Numbered from the stretch's first letter, positions 54,649 through 63,239 are shown. The stretch is 64,000 nucleotides of DNA from Pseudomonas chlororaphis (GCF_000783395.1 NZ_JSFK01000016.1:62001-126000), one strand, 5' to 3'. Notes: generated from the sequence alone by a model not told the origin. Made by a program: numbers and translations.

Positions 54649-55725
54649 ATGGCTGATTTACCGATCAACGACCTAAACGTCGCCTCTAACGAGACCCTGA
54701 TCACTCCCGATCAGCTCAAGCGTGATATCCCTCTGAGCGACGCTGCCCTGCGCACCGTCACAAAGGGTCGCGAAGTCATTCGCAACATTCTTGATGGCAC
54801 CGACCACCGTCTGTTCGTAGTGATCGGCCCATGCTCGATCCACGATATCAAGGCTGCCCACGAATACGCCGATCGCCTCAAGGTGCTGGCTGCAGAAGTC
54901 TCCGACACCCTGTATCTGGTCATGCGCGTGTATTTCGAGAAGCCACGCACCACCGTCGGCTGGAAAGGCCTGATCAACGATCCGTACCTGGACGACTCGT
55001 TCAAGATCCAGGACGGTCTGCACATCGGTCGTCAGTTGCTGCTGGATCTGGCCGAAAAAGGCCTGCCAACCGCGACCGAAGCCCTCGATCCGATCTCCCC
55101 GCAGTATCTGCAGGACCTGATCAGCTGGTCGGCCATCGGCGCGCGTACCACCGAATCGCAGACTCACCGGGAAATGGCTTCCGGCCTGTCCTCGGCAGTC
55201 GGCTTCAAGAACGGCACTGACGGCGGTCTGACTGTGGCGATCAACGCCTTGCAGTCGGTCTCCAGCCCGCACCGTTTCCTTGGCATCAACCAGGAAGGTG
55301 GCGTGTCGATCGTCACCACCAAAGGCAACGCCTACGGTCACGTGGTGCTGCGCGGCGGTAACGGCAAGCCGAACTACGATTCGGTCAGCGTTGCCCTGTG
55401 CGAGCAGGCGCTGGACAAAGCGAAGATCAAGCCGAACATCATGGTCGACTGCAGCCACGCCAACTCCAACAAGGACCCGGCCCTGCAACCTCTGGTGATG
55501 GAAAACGTCGCCAACCAGATCCTCGAAGGCAACCAGTCGATCATCGGCCTGATGGTCGAGAGTCACCTGAACTGGGGTTGCCAGGCAATTCCAAAAGACC
55601 TCGCCGACCTGCAATACGGCGTGTCGATCACCGATGCGTGCATCGACTGGTCCGCCACCGAGAACACCCTGCGCAGCATGCACGCCAAGCTCAAGGATGT
55701 TCTGCCGAAACGCCAGCGCAGCTGA
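54649..55725 (+). CDS. Class I DAHP synthase (3-deoxy-7-phosphoheptulonate synthase)
   Basis: The 358-residue AroF/G/H-type enzyme catalyses the first shikimate step. Signatures: FVVIGPCSIHDIKAAHEYA, VYFEKPRTTVGWKGLINDP, ARTTESQTHREMASGLS, and LRGGNGKPNYD with MVDCSHANSNKDP. These enzymes are feedback inhibited by aromatic amino acids; the effector (Tyr, Phe or Trp) cannot be read with confidence. The upstream gap of 130 bases holds its promoter. A class II DAHP synthase is at 39056. Confidence 0.95.
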   Translation: MADLPINDLNVASNETLITPDQLKRDIPLSDAALRTVTKGREVIRNILDGTDHRLFVVIGPCSIHDIKAAHEYADRLKVLAAEVSDTLYLVMRVYFEKPRTTVGWKGLINDPYLDDSFKIQDGLHIGRQLLLDLAEKGLPTATEALDPISPQYLQDLISWSAIGARTTESQTHREMASGLSSAVGFKNGTDGGLTVAINALQSVSSPHRFLGINQEGGVSIVTTKGNAYGHVVLRGGNGKPNYDSVSVALCEQALDKAKIKPNIMVDCSHANSNKDPALQPLVMENVANQILEGNQSIIGLMVESHLNWGCQAIPKDLADLQYGVSITDACIDWSATENTLRSMHAKLKDVLPKRQRS

Positions 55726-55745
55726 TACGCGTTTTACAGGCATAA

Positions 55746-55774
55746 AAAAACGCCGGGCAATGCCCGGCGTTTTT
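55746..55774 (+). terminator. Bidirectional terminator after DAHP synthase
   Basis: AAAAACGCCGGGCA, loop, TGCCCGGCGTTTTT. It lies between two convergent genes. Confidence 0.9.
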
Positions 55775-55785
55775 ATGTGTGCGAT

Positions 55786-56067
55786 TCAGATCTTGGCGGC
55801 GCGGCGCTGATGACGCTCCATGTAGCGCTCGACGTAGGAGCATGACGGGATCACTGTGTAGCCCATTTCTTCGGCGTACTGCAGCGCGCTTTCGGTCAGC
55901 GCTGCGGCAATGCCACGGCCACGCAGGGCGTTGGGCACGAAGGTGCGATAGATATCCAGGGTCTGTTTCCCCAGATCCATATAGGTCAGGTAGGCACGAT
56001 GACCGTCCACATTGGTCTCGAACTGATGACCAGCCTGGTCATGGTGGATGGACAACGCCTCGCTCAT
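55786..56067 (-). CDS. GNAT-like N-acetyltransferase (YjdJ type)
   Basis: The 93-residue protein is a minimal GNAT fold. The acetyl-CoA site is in VPNALRGRGIAAALTESALQ, with TYMDLGKQTLDIYRTFV before it and VIPSCSYVERYMERH after it. The short length matches the YjdJ/GCN5-related group without assigned substrates. GAGGAG precedes ATG 56067. Confidence 0.9.
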   Translation of the reverse strand: MSEALSIHHDQAGHQFETNVDGHRAYLTYMDLGKQTLDIYRTFVPNALRGRGIAAALTESALQYAEEMGYTVIPSCSYVERYMERHQRRAAKI

Positions 56068-56104
56068 CACTACTCCTCGCGGGTCTTGAATTCTGACCCC
56101 TACC

Positions 56105-56534
56105 TTACCGATGTTTTTCCGGCGAAGGAACATCTACGCCACCCCGTGCCTGATGGACACCGAGAAGAGCCACACCGATCTCGCGCAACCTGGCACCTGA
56201 TAAATAGTAGGCACCATTGGCAAAAATGCTCAAGGTACGCTCGTCATCAAGCGGGTTGACGGGGGTTGCTCCGATGGACGCAGAGGTGATTGGGGAGAAG
56301 ATCTTCCCGGGCCACTCACCTGAACATTGCCGGATGTTGAGACTTAAGACGTGCAGCCTTTTTTAAAGTCACCTCAACATGGACAAAGATAAGCGAAGCA
56401 GCGCGCAAAATCGGAACAAAAGTGTGGACGAATTCATCTAGACAGACTTTAGCCAAGACTGCAAAAACAGCACGTGGCAACGGGAACTTTTTCTCATTAA
56501 CTCGCTCAGCTCGGGGCTTGCAGCTGGGTATTTT
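56105..56534 (-). pseudogene. Possible frameshifted gene remnant upstream of oprI
   Basis: Two minus-strand open frames abut here. One spans 56316-56534 (including LPRAVFAVLAKVCLDEFVHT and FVPILRAASLIFVHVEVTL) and the other 56105-56362 (including SIGATPVNPLDDERTLSIFA and NGAYYLSGARLREIGVALL). They are offset by one base, overlap by 47 bases and lack a convincing start. Base composition is AT-richer than nearby genes. This could be one decayed gene or chance open frames; I do not recognise a family. Confidence 0.3.
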
Positions 56535-56706
56535 TTAAGCAGCGCAGTTAAAAGTTGCTCGAAAAAGAATCAACGCCTACAATTTTTTTTGCTTCTTGCC
56601 TTACGTCAGTTTACTTACTACAAGTAATGGGTAGTATGTACGCCGGCTATTTCCTCAATCGTGAGGAGACAGCCACTTAATTTGAAAGTCCTTGAAGGGG
56701 AACACG
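56535..56706 (+). promoter_or_regulatory. Promoter and 5' leader of oprI
   Basis: TTTACT at 56610-56615, 16 bases, TAGTAT at 56632-56637 form a sigma-70 type promoter. The leader starts near 56643 and holds a stem-loop at 56645-56674 (GGCT/AGCC outside, CCTCA/TGAGG inside, loop ATCG). AAGGGG precedes the ATG. A leader hairpin may add to the well-known abundance of the oprI message. Confidence 0.5.
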
Positions 56707-56958
56707 ATGAACAACGTTCTGAAATTCTCTGCTCTGGCTCTGGCCGCAGTTCTGGCTACCGGTTGCAGCAGCGCATCGAAAGAAACCGAAGCACGTCTGA
56801 CCGCTACTGAAGACGCAGCTGCTCGCTCCCAGGCTCGTGCAGACGAAGCTTACCGTAAAGCTGATGAAGCTCTGGCTGCTGCTCAAAAAGCACAACAGAC
56901 TGCTGACGAAGCTAACGAGCGTGCTCTGCGCATGCTGGACAAAGCTAGCCGCAAGTAA
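56707..56958 (+). CDS. oprI: Major outer-membrane lipoprotein OprI
   Basis: The 83-residue precursor has the OprI signal peptide ending in ATGC (lipobox, Cys24 lipidated in CSSASKETEARLTATEDAAA). The mature part is a heptad-repeat helix (YRKADEALAAAQKAQQTADE) ending in RMLDKASRK, where the terminal lysine is the site for attachment to peptidoglycan. It is the Pseudomonas counterpart of Braun lipoprotein and among the most abundant proteins of the cell. It has its own promoter and terminator. Confidence 0.97.
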   Translation: MNNVLKFSALALAAVLATGCSSASKETEARLTATEDAAARSQARADEAYRKADEALAAAQKAQQTADEANERALRMLDKASRK

Positions 56959-56979
56959 TAATCCCTCGGGATTGTTATC

Positions 56980-57011
56980 AAGCCGACCCGATTTTTCGGG
57001 TCGGCTTTTTT
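56980..57011 (+). terminator. Rho-independent terminator after oprI
   Basis: AAGCCGACCCGA, loop, TCGGGTCGGCTTTTTT, about 20 bases after the stop. Confidence 0.92.
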
Positions 57012-57041
57012 ATGTCCGATGCTTTTCCCCGGGCAATAAAA

Positions 57042-57072
57042 AACCCGCCGACGCTTCACGCATCGGCGGGTT
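57042..57072 (-). terminator. Terminator after the L,D-transpeptidase
   Basis: Arms AACCCGCCGA and TCGGCGGGTT with a run of T on the minus strand. Confidence 0.85.
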
Positions 57073-57084
57073 CTGCACCCCGAC

Positions 57085-58056
57085 TTATTGCTGCAAGTCG
57101 ATCGGTGTACTCGAGACCATCGGCGCCGAGGTAGTCGGTGTGCCGATTTCCGTTGGCAGGCCATCTTCGGCTGCAACCACATCACGCACCACATCCCAGT
57201 TCACGCGCAGGTTGCTGGTGACGTCTTCACGCTTGAGCATCGCGTTGATCACCGCTGTGTGCTTGTCGACCACCGAAGGATTGCCCTTGTCGTCGATTGG
57301 CGTGTGCGCTTCCAGATAAACCTTGCCGCCACTGCTGCCGAACTTGTAGGCATCGTTGAGGATGCGCACCGACGTACCGACCGGGACCATGCCGGCCATT
57401 TCCAGCACGTTGTTGTTGAACATGCGGAAGCAGCCGTGGCTGGTGCGCATGCCGATACCGAATTTCTTGTTCGAACCGTGGATCAGGTAACCCGGCGTGC
57501 CCAGGGTGAACTTGAACGGGCCCAGCGGATTGTCCGGGCCGGCCGGCACTACGTTTGGCAGCGGGTCGCCGTCAGCGGCGTGCTCAGCCTTGATCGACGC
57601 TGGAGGCGTCCAGGTCGGGTTTGGCGTCTTGGCGGTGATCGAGGTGTGCGCAATCGGCGAACCCCAACCCTCACGACCGATACCCAGCGGGAACGTGTAA
57701 ACCACGTTGCGGCCTTTCGGGAAATAGTAGAGGCGGTATTCGGCGAGGTTGATGACGATGCCTTCGCGCGGGCCCGGCGGCAGAATGAAACGGGTCGGCA
57801 AGACGATTTCGGTGCCGGCGCCCGGCAACCAGGCATCGACGCCCGGGTTGGCTGCAACCATCTCCGAGTAGCCCAGATCGTACTTCGTGCCCAGATCGGC
57901 GAAGGTATCTTCGTACTTGGCTTTGATCACCTGCACCTGGCCGATGATGTCTTCACCGGGTGGTGGCAGGGGAAACTCCAATGCAGCAACGGGACCGGCC
58001 ACACACAGGGCGGCAAGTGACAGGCAGCGGGTGACGGCAGGAAAGCGCGGCAACAT
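57085..58056 (-). CDS. LysM plus L,D-transpeptidase (YkuD family)
   Basis: The 323-residue exported protein has a signal peptide (LPRFPAVTRCLSLAALCVAG), a LysM-like region (about 35-85; YEDTFADLGTKYDLGYSEMV), and a YkuD catalytic domain with the cysteine motif HGCFRMFN near residue 207. Such enzymes form 3-3 crosslinks or link lipoproteins to peptidoglycan. ATG 58056 has AAGGA 9 bases upstream; an upstream ATG at 58074 adds six residues. Placement next to oprI suggests it may attach OprI to the wall; this is inference. Confidence 0.92.
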   Translation of the reverse strand: MLPRFPAVTRCLSLAALCVAGPVAALEFPLPPPGEDIIGQVQVIKAKYEDTFADLGTKYDLGYSEMVAANPGVDAWLPGAGTEIVLPTRFILPPGPREGIVINLAEYRLYYFPKGRNVVYTFPLGIGREGWGSPIAHTSITAKTPNPTWTPPASIKAEHAADGDPLPNVVPAGPDNPLGPFKFTLGTPGYLIHGSNKKFGIGMRTSHGCFRMFNNNVLEMAGMVPVGTSVRILNDAYKFGSSGGKVYLEAHTPIDDKGNPSVVDKHTAVINAMLKREDVTSNLRVNWDVVRDVVAAEDGLPTEIGTPTTSAPMVSSTPIDLQQ

Positions 58057-58157
58057 CCGGAAAATCCTTCGCATGATCAACAAGGGTATAAGAGCGCGAT
58101 TGTACACCGCACTTTGAATATTGGGGGAGACAGCCCGATGGACCGCGTCAGGCCTTG

Positions 58158-58233
58158 AAAAGATCGCAGCCTGCGGCAGCTCCTACAGGTGTACGCCCTT
58201 CCTTGTAGGAGCTGCCGAAGGCTGCGATCTTTT
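58158..58233. repeat. Inverted repeat, third REPIN type
   Basis: Arms at 58158-58187 and 58204-58233 (AAAAGATCGCAGCC / GGCTGCGATCTTTT outside, GGCAGCTCCTACA / TGTAGGAGCTGCC inside) with two or three mismatches, spanning about 75 bases. Different in sequence from the GTGGGAGC types. Confidence 0.8.
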
Positions 58234-58237
58234 GACC

Positions 58238-58531
58238 TTAAAGCTCGAATCGCAGCTCAGGCCAGATCGGCGAGGTGCCGCGCTTCTGCGACTCCAGAAT
58301 CGCCCGGCACAGCGAGCACAGGCGCTGATCCTGAAACACCCGGCGATCCACACTCGACCAGCGCGGTTGCGCCGGCAGGAGACTGCCGCACAGGGTGCGA
58401 TCGGCCGAGCCACCGAGTTCGAGTTGCCGCGTCACCAGATGCACCCGCACTTCCTGGCAGGCGAACAGATCCAGCTGCTCGTCAGGCTCGATCAGTTGGT
58501 AGGCAAACAGGGACCACGCAGAACGCGACAT
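58238..58531 (-). CDS. Small uncharacterised protein with two cysteine pairs
   Basis: The 97-residue protein contains FACQEVRVHLVTRQ and a C-terminal region with LCSLCRAILESQKRG, a CxxC that may bind metal. There is no signal peptide. I recall an unnamed gene at the same place between the transpeptidase and tesA in P. aeruginosa, which supports its reality. GGAG lies 7 bases before ATG 58531. Function unknown. Confidence 0.85.
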   Translation of the reverse strand: MSRSAWSLFAYQLIEPDEQLDLFACQEVRVHLVTRQLELGGSADRTLCGSLLPAQPRWSSVDRRVFQDQRLCSLCRAILESQKRGTSPIWPELRFEL

Positions 58532-58588
58532 CGGGGGCTCCAAATAAGGGGGCGCCACATTAGCCGAAAGCCTGCCCTTAGAAAAGCC

Positions 58589-59194
58589 TCATAACAGCGG
58601 TTTTAGCGTCGGCCAGACATTTTCCAGCAACTTGCCCTGAGCCCCGGCCGCCGGGTGCAGACCATCGGCCTGCATCAAGTCCGGATGACCGCCGACGCCG
58701 TCGAGGAAAAACGGCACCAGGGGGATCTTTTTATCGTCGGCCAGTTTGCCGTAGACCTCGGCAAAAGCATCGGTGTAGCGCTTGCCATAATTGGGCGGCA
58801 GTTGCATGCCGAGCAGCAGCACCTTGGCCCCACTCTGACGCGAGCTGTCGATCATCGAGGCAAGATTTTGTTGCAATTGAGTTGGCGGCATTCCGCGCAA
58901 GCCATCGTTGCCACCCAGTTCGAGGATCACCAGCTCGGGTTTATGCTCTGCAAGCAGCGCGGGCAGGCGCGCCTGGCCTCCGGCACTGGTGTCGCCGCTA
59001 ATGGAAGCATTGACCACTTTATCGTCGAAACCCTCCTGTTTGAGCCGTTGTTCGAGCAACGACACCCACCCCAAGCGGGTATCCAGTCCGAAACCGGCGC
59101 TGATACTATCGCCAACGATCAGGACAGTACCCGCCGCTGCGTTCTGGGCCATGCACATCAAGGCCAGGCCAGCACTCAAAAACCACACACGCAT
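58589..59194 (-). CDS. tesA: Multifunctional periplasmic esterase/thioesterase TesA
   Basis: The 201-residue precursor has a signal peptide (VWFLSAGLALMCMAQNAAAG) and the SGNH-hydrolase blocks: VLIVGDSISAG (Ser), ISGDTSAGG, ILELGGNDGLRG (Asn) and DGLHP (catalytic Asp/His). It is homologous to TesA, which acts as a thioesterase, arylesterase and lysophospholipase. GGAGA precedes ATG 59194. It is divergent from the ABC ATPase gene with only about 10 bases between the starts. Confidence 0.94.
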   Translation of the reverse strand: MRVWFLSAGLALMCMAQNAAAGTVLIVGDSISAGFGLDTRLGWVSLLEQRLKQEGFDDKVVNASISGDTSAGGQARLPALLAEHKPELVILELGGNDGLRGMPPTQLQQNLASMIDSSRQSGAKVLLLGMQLPPNYGKRYTDAFAEVYGKLADDKKIPLVPFFLDGVGGHPDLMQADGLHPAAGAQGKLLENVWPTLKPLL

Positions 59195-59204
59195 CGGATT
59201 CTCC

Positions 59205-59888
59205 ATGGGCGCAAGCATTCTCACCGCGAAGAACCTCAGCAAAGTGGTTCCCAGCGCGGAAGGTGAACTGACTATCCTGCACGAACTCAGCCTGGAACTG
59301 AACAAGGGCGACAGCCTCGCCATCGTCGGCGCGTCCGGTTCCGGTAAATCCACCCTCCTTGGCCTGCTCGCCGGTCTCGATCTGCCGAGCAGTGGCGAAG
59401 TTATTCTCGCCGGGCAAGGACTGAGCAATCTCGATGAAGACCAGCGCGCACGCATTCGCGCCGAGCATGTCGGTTTCGTCTTCCAGTCCTTTCAGTTGCT
59501 CGACAGTCTCAACGCACTGGAAAACGTCATGCTGCCGCTGGAACTCGACGGCCGCAAAGACGCCCGCGAGCGGGCGACTGAACTGCTGCAACGGGTCGGC
59601 CTCGGCCAGCGCCTGACGCACTCGCCGCGCCAGCTCTCCGGAGGCGAGCAACAGCGCGTAGCCATCGCCCGTGCCTTCGCTGCCGAGCCTGACGTGCTGT
59701 TTGCCGACGAACCGACCGGCAATCTCGACAGCCACACCGGCGAGCGCATCAGCGATTTGCTCTTCGAATTGAACAAGGAACGCGGCACCACTCTGGTGCT
59801 GGTGACCCACGACGAACGCCTGGCCCATCGCTGCCGGCGTCTGATCCGACTTGAAGCCGGGCTGTTGGTCGCCCCTCTGGAGCCTTGA
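59205..59888 (+). CDS. ybbA: ABC transporter ATP-binding protein (YbbA-like)
   Basis: The 227-residue ATPase of the MacB/LolD group shows Walker A (IVGASGSGKSTLLGLLAGLD), the signature loop SPRQLSGGEQQRVAIAR and Walker B in VLFADEPTGNLDSHTGE. With the membrane partner downstream it forms a YbbA/YbbP-type exporter whose substrate is unknown. The end overlaps the partner start by one base. In E. coli the same gene pair is also divergent from tesA. Confidence 0.94.
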   Translation: MGASILTAKNLSKVVPSAEGELTILHELSLELNKGDSLAIVGASGSGKSTLLGLLAGLDLPSSGEVILAGQGLSNLDEDQRARIRAEHVGFVFQSFQLLDSLNALENVMLPLELDGRKDARERATELLQRVGLGQRLTHSPRQLSGGEQQRVAIARAFAAEPDVLFADEPTGNLDSHTGERISDLLFELNKERGTTLVLVTHDERLAHRCRRLIRLEAGLLVAPLEP

Positions 59889-62392
59889 TGGCACGTTTGC
59901 CGCTGTTGCGTCTGTTCAGTCTCGCCATACGCCAACTCATGCGCGATGCCCGCGCCGGTGAATTGCGCGTGCTGTTCTTCGCGTTGGTCGTTGCGGTGGC
60001 GGCGAGTACCGCCATCGGCTATTTCGGCGCCCGCCTGAACGGCGCCATGATGCTCCGCGCGACTGAATTTCTCGGTGCCGATCTGGTTCTCGAAGGCAGT
60101 TCCCCGGCCCGTGAAGAACAGATCAGGAGTGGTACTGAGCTGCGCCTGAATCACGCGCAAGTGGTGGAGTTTTCCAGCGTCATCGCCACCGACAATGGCA
60201 TTCAGCTGTCGAGCATCAAAGCCGTCGATCGCGCCTACCCGTTACGTGGTGAACTGAAGAGCGCGCCAGCGCCTTTCGCCACCGAAGAAACCGGCGGTGA
60301 ACCGCAACCCGGCGAAGCCTGGGTCGAGGCACGCCTGCTGACCGCACTGGATCTGAAGATCGGCGACAGCATCGATGTCGGCATGAAGACGCTGAAACTG
60401 ACCCGCGTGCTGACCTACGAACCGGATCGCGCCGGCAACTTCTATAGCCTCACGCCGCGGGTCATGATCAACCTCGACGACCTCGCCGCCACCGGCGTCG
60501 TGCAACCCGGCAGCCGTGTGAGTTACCGCGAACTGTGGCGCGGTGAACCGCAGGCGCTGGAAACCTATCGGCAACTGATCAAACCCGGGCTCGCTGCGAA
60601 CCAGCGGATTCAGGACGCGCGCGATGGCAACCGGCAGATTGGCGGTGCGCTGGGCAAAGCCGAGCGTTATCTGAACATGGCCAGTCTGGTCGCCGTCCTG
60701 TTGGCCGGCGTGGCAGTGGCGTTGTCGGCGAACCGTTTCGCCAGCCGCCGTTTCGATGCCAGTGCCTTGCTGCGCTGCCTTGGATTGTCGCGCCGGGAAA
60801 CCATGGTGCTGTTCAGTTTGCAGTTGACCGTGCTAGGCCTGTTCGCCGCACTCAGTGGCGCATTGCTCGGCTGGCTCGCGCAGTTGGGCTTGTTCGCCCT
60901 GCTCCACGACTTGCTGCCAACCGACGTCCCGCCGGGCGGTCTGTTTCCAGCCATCGCCGGGATCGGCACCGGGTTGGTGGCGCTGGCCGGTTTTGCCTTG
61001 CCGCCGCTGGCTGCGCTGGGCCGCGTGCCGCCGTTGCGTGTACTGCGCCGCGACATGCTGCCGATTCCGTCGAGTACCTGGATGGTTTACGGCGCAGCTC
61101 TGGGTGCACTCGGCCTGATCATGTGGCGCCTGAGCCTCGATCTGCTGCTGACGTTCGCCCTGCTCGGCGGTGGCGTGGTCGCCGCGCTGGTACTGGGTGG
61201 TTTGCTGCTGTTGCTGCTGCAAAGCCTGCGGCGGATGCTCGCCCGTGCTTCGCTGCCGTGGCGGTTGGGTCTGGGCCAGTTGCTGCGCCATCCGCTGGCA
61301 GCGGCGGGTCAATCGCTGGCATTCGGCCTGATTCTGCTGTCGATGGCCTTGATCGCCCTGCTGCGTGGCGAACTGCTCGACACCTGGCAAAACCAGTTGC
61401 CGAAAAATGCGCCGAACTACTTCGCCCTGAATATCTTGCCGGCGGACAAACAGGCTTTCACCGATCACCTGATCAAAGTGTCTGCGCAAGCGGCGCCACT
61501 GTATCCGGTAGTGCCTGGCCGACTGATCAGCATCAACGGTGAAGCCGTGCAGCAAATCGTCAGCAAGGATTCGGCCGGCGACCGTGCTGTGCAGCGTGAC
61601 CTGAGCCTGACTTGGGCGGCGGATTTGCCGGCGGGCAACAAGCTCACCGCCGGCGAGTGGTGGAAAGATCAGCCGACCGATGATGTTCCCGGGGTATCGG
61701 TGGAAGGCAAAGTCGCTGAAAGCCTCAAGCTCAAACTCGGCGATCACATGGTGTTCAGCGTCGGCGGGGTCAATCGCGAAGCGAAAGTCACCAGCCTGCG
61801 CGAGATCAACTGGGACAATTTCCAGCCGAACTTCTTCATGATCTTCCAGCCTGGCACTTTGAAGGATCTGCCCGCGACCTACTTGACCAGTTTCTATCTG
61901 GCGCCAGGTCATGATCAGCAGATTGTCGAACTGTCGCGCACCTTCCCGGCGGTGACCATTCTTCAGGTCGAGGCGTTGCTGGAACAGCTGCGCAGCATCC
62001 TCGCCCAAGTCACCCTGGCCGTGGAATATGTATTGTTGTTTGTCTTGGCGGCTGGAATGGCCGTGCTGTTTTCCGGCTTGCAGGCGACGCTCGATGAACG
62101 CATTCGCCAAGGCGCGCTGTTGCGTGCGCTGGGTGCGGAGCGGCAGTTACTGATCAAGGCGCGGCGCATCGAGTTCGGCTTGCTCGGTGCAGTGAGTGGT
62201 TTGCTCGCAGCCATCGGTTCGGAAGTGGTGAGTCTGGTGCTGTATCGCTACGCGTTCGATCTGCCATGGCATCCGCATCCGTGGTTGTTGGTGCTGCCGC
62301 TGATTGGCGCTGCGCTGATTGGTGGCGCGGGCGTTTTCGGTACGCGCCGGGCGCTCAACGCAAGTCCGCTGACAGTGTTGCGCGAGGGTTGA
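59888..62392 (+). CDS. ybbP: ABC transporter permease (YbbP-like, MacB-type)
   Basis: The 834-residue inner-membrane protein has about ten predicted helices. A first helix (LRVLFFALVVAVAASTAIGY) precedes a large periplasmic domain, then helices near residues 260-480, a second periplasmic domain, and the terminal FtsX-like helices with LRALGAERQLLIKARRIEFG. This is the double-FtsX layout of YbbP. The ATG at 59888 overlaps the ATPase stop, so the pair is translationally coupled. Substrate is unknown. Confidence 0.94.
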   Translation: MARLPLLRLFSLAIRQLMRDARAGELRVLFFALVVAVAASTAIGYFGARLNGAMMLRATEFLGADLVLEGSSPAREEQIRSGTELRLNHAQVVEFSSVIATDNGIQLSSIKAVDRAYPLRGELKSAPAPFATEETGGEPQPGEAWVEARLLTALDLKIGDSIDVGMKTLKLTRVLTYEPDRAGNFYSLTPRVMINLDDLAATGVVQPGSRVSYRELWRGEPQALETYRQLIKPGLAANQRIQDARDGNRQIGGALGKAERYLNMASLVAVLLAGVAVALSANRFASRRFDASALLRCLGLSRRETMVLFSLQLTVLGLFAALSGALLGWLAQLGLFALLHDLLPTDVPPGGLFPAIAGIGTGLVALAGFALPPLAALGRVPPLRVLRRDMLPIPSSTWMVYGAALGALGLIMWRLSLDLLLTFALLGGGVVAALVLGGLLLLLLQSLRRMLARASLPWRLGLGQLLRHPLAAAGQSLAFGLILLSMALIALLRGELLDTWQNQLPKNAPNYFALNILPADKQAFTDHLIKVSAQAAPLYPVVPGRLISINGEAVQQIVSKDSAGDRAVQRDLSLTWAADLPAGNKLTAGEWWKDQPTDDVPGVSVEGKVAESLKLKLGDHMVFSVGGVNREAKVTSLREINWDNFQPNFFMIFQPGTLKDLPATYLTSFYLAPGHDQQIVELSRTFPAVTILQVEALLEQLRSILAQVTLAVEYVLLFVLAAGMAVLFSGLQATLDERIRQGALLRALGAERQLLIKARRIEFGLLGAVSGLLAAIGSEVVSLVLYRYAFDLPWHPHPWLLVLPLIGAALIGGAGVFGTRRALNASPLTVLREG

Positions 62393-62426
62393 TAGACTCA
62401 AGCGGTCTTAATCACAAGAAGTTGCC

Positions 62427-62924
62427 ATGAGCCGTTATCGCCCTCCCCGCCCCGCCGGCACCGCGCTGATCACCCCTGAGGGTGAAGCGCGGATGCGCGC
62501 CGAATTCCATGAGTTGTGGCATGTGCGCCGCCCGCAAGTCACGCAATCGGTCAGCGAGGCGGCGGCTCAGGGCGATCGCTCGGAGAACGCCGAATACACC
62601 TACGGCAAGAAGATGCTGCGCGAGATCGACAGTCGCGTGCGCTTTCTCACCAAACGCCTGGAAGCATTGAAAGTCGTCAGTGAAAAACCCAGTGACCCGA
62701 ACAAGGTCTACTTCGGCGCATGGGTGACCATCGAAGACGAAGACGGCAAGCAATCGCGCTACCGCATCGTCGGCCCGGATGAACTGGATCTGAAACTGGG
62801 TCTGATCAGCATCGACTCGCCGCTCGCCCGCGCCCTGATCGGCAAGGCGCTGGATGCAGAAGTCAGGGTGCAGACACCGACGGGTGAGCAGTTCGTTTAC
62901 ATCGTCGCCATCGACTATCCGTAA
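62427..62924 (+). CDS. greB: Transcription elongation factor GreB
   Basis: The 165-residue factor has the N-terminal coiled-coil tip with acidic residues in AQGDRSENAEYTYGKKMLRE and the C-terminal domain (VYFGAWVTIEDEDGKQ; LIGKALDAEVRV). It stimulates RNA cleavage in backtracked RNA polymerase. It follows the ABC permease by 34 bases and may be co-transcribed; greB also follows these genes in P. aeruginosa, as I recall. Confidence 0.95.
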   Translation: MSRYRPPRPAGTALITPEGEARMRAEFHELWHVRRPQVTQSVSEAAAQGDRSENAEYTYGKKMLREIDSRVRFLTKRLEALKVVSEKPSDPNKVYFGAWVTIEDEDGKQSRYRIVGPDELDLKLGLISIDSPLARALIGKALDAEVRVQTPTGEQFVYIVAIDYP

Positions 62925-62930
62925 AGCCTG

Positions 62931-63239
62931 TCAGCGGCGAGTGATCAAACCCTGGCGCGCAACGCGGACCAGTTGCTTGATCATCTCCGGCGCATCCTCA
63001 GCGCTCGGCGCCTGAATCACCGCCAGATCAAAACTGTCACTGGCAAAACGCGCCAGCGACTCGCCGTCTTCGACAAACTGGATAAGGAACGCGGCAGGAC
63101 CGCCGCTGCGACGTGGCCAGCCATCGAGATAACGCAACAGCGTCGGCTGATGTTTGCCGCCAAGAAGAATTTTCGGGTTGCGCTGGGTGATATGCGCAGT
63201 GATCGGCGCGGGACGTGCTGGAGGGCGTAGTGCATTCAT
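62931..63239 (-). CDS. Small protein of unknown function
   Basis: The 102-residue protein has no membrane segment or signal. Visible pieces are NPKILLGGKHQPTLLRYLDG and FAVIQ-like SFDLAVIQAPSAEDAPEMIK followed by QLVRVARQGLI. The second half resembles a methyltransferase-like strand/helix but is too short to assign. It converges with greB. The start has only a weak ribosome site. Confidence 0.75.
   Translation of the reverse strand: MNALRPPARPAPITAHITQRNPKILLGGKHQPTLLRYLDGWPRRSGGPAAFLIQFVEDGESLARFASDSFDLAVIQAPSAEDAPEMIKQLVRVARQGLITRR

Noticed and set aside
56353..56366. A AAA AAG slippery heptamer as a programmed -1 frameshift in the oprI-upstream frames
   Set aside because: The second frame is +1, not -1, relative to the first; a -1 slip meets a stop after four codons.
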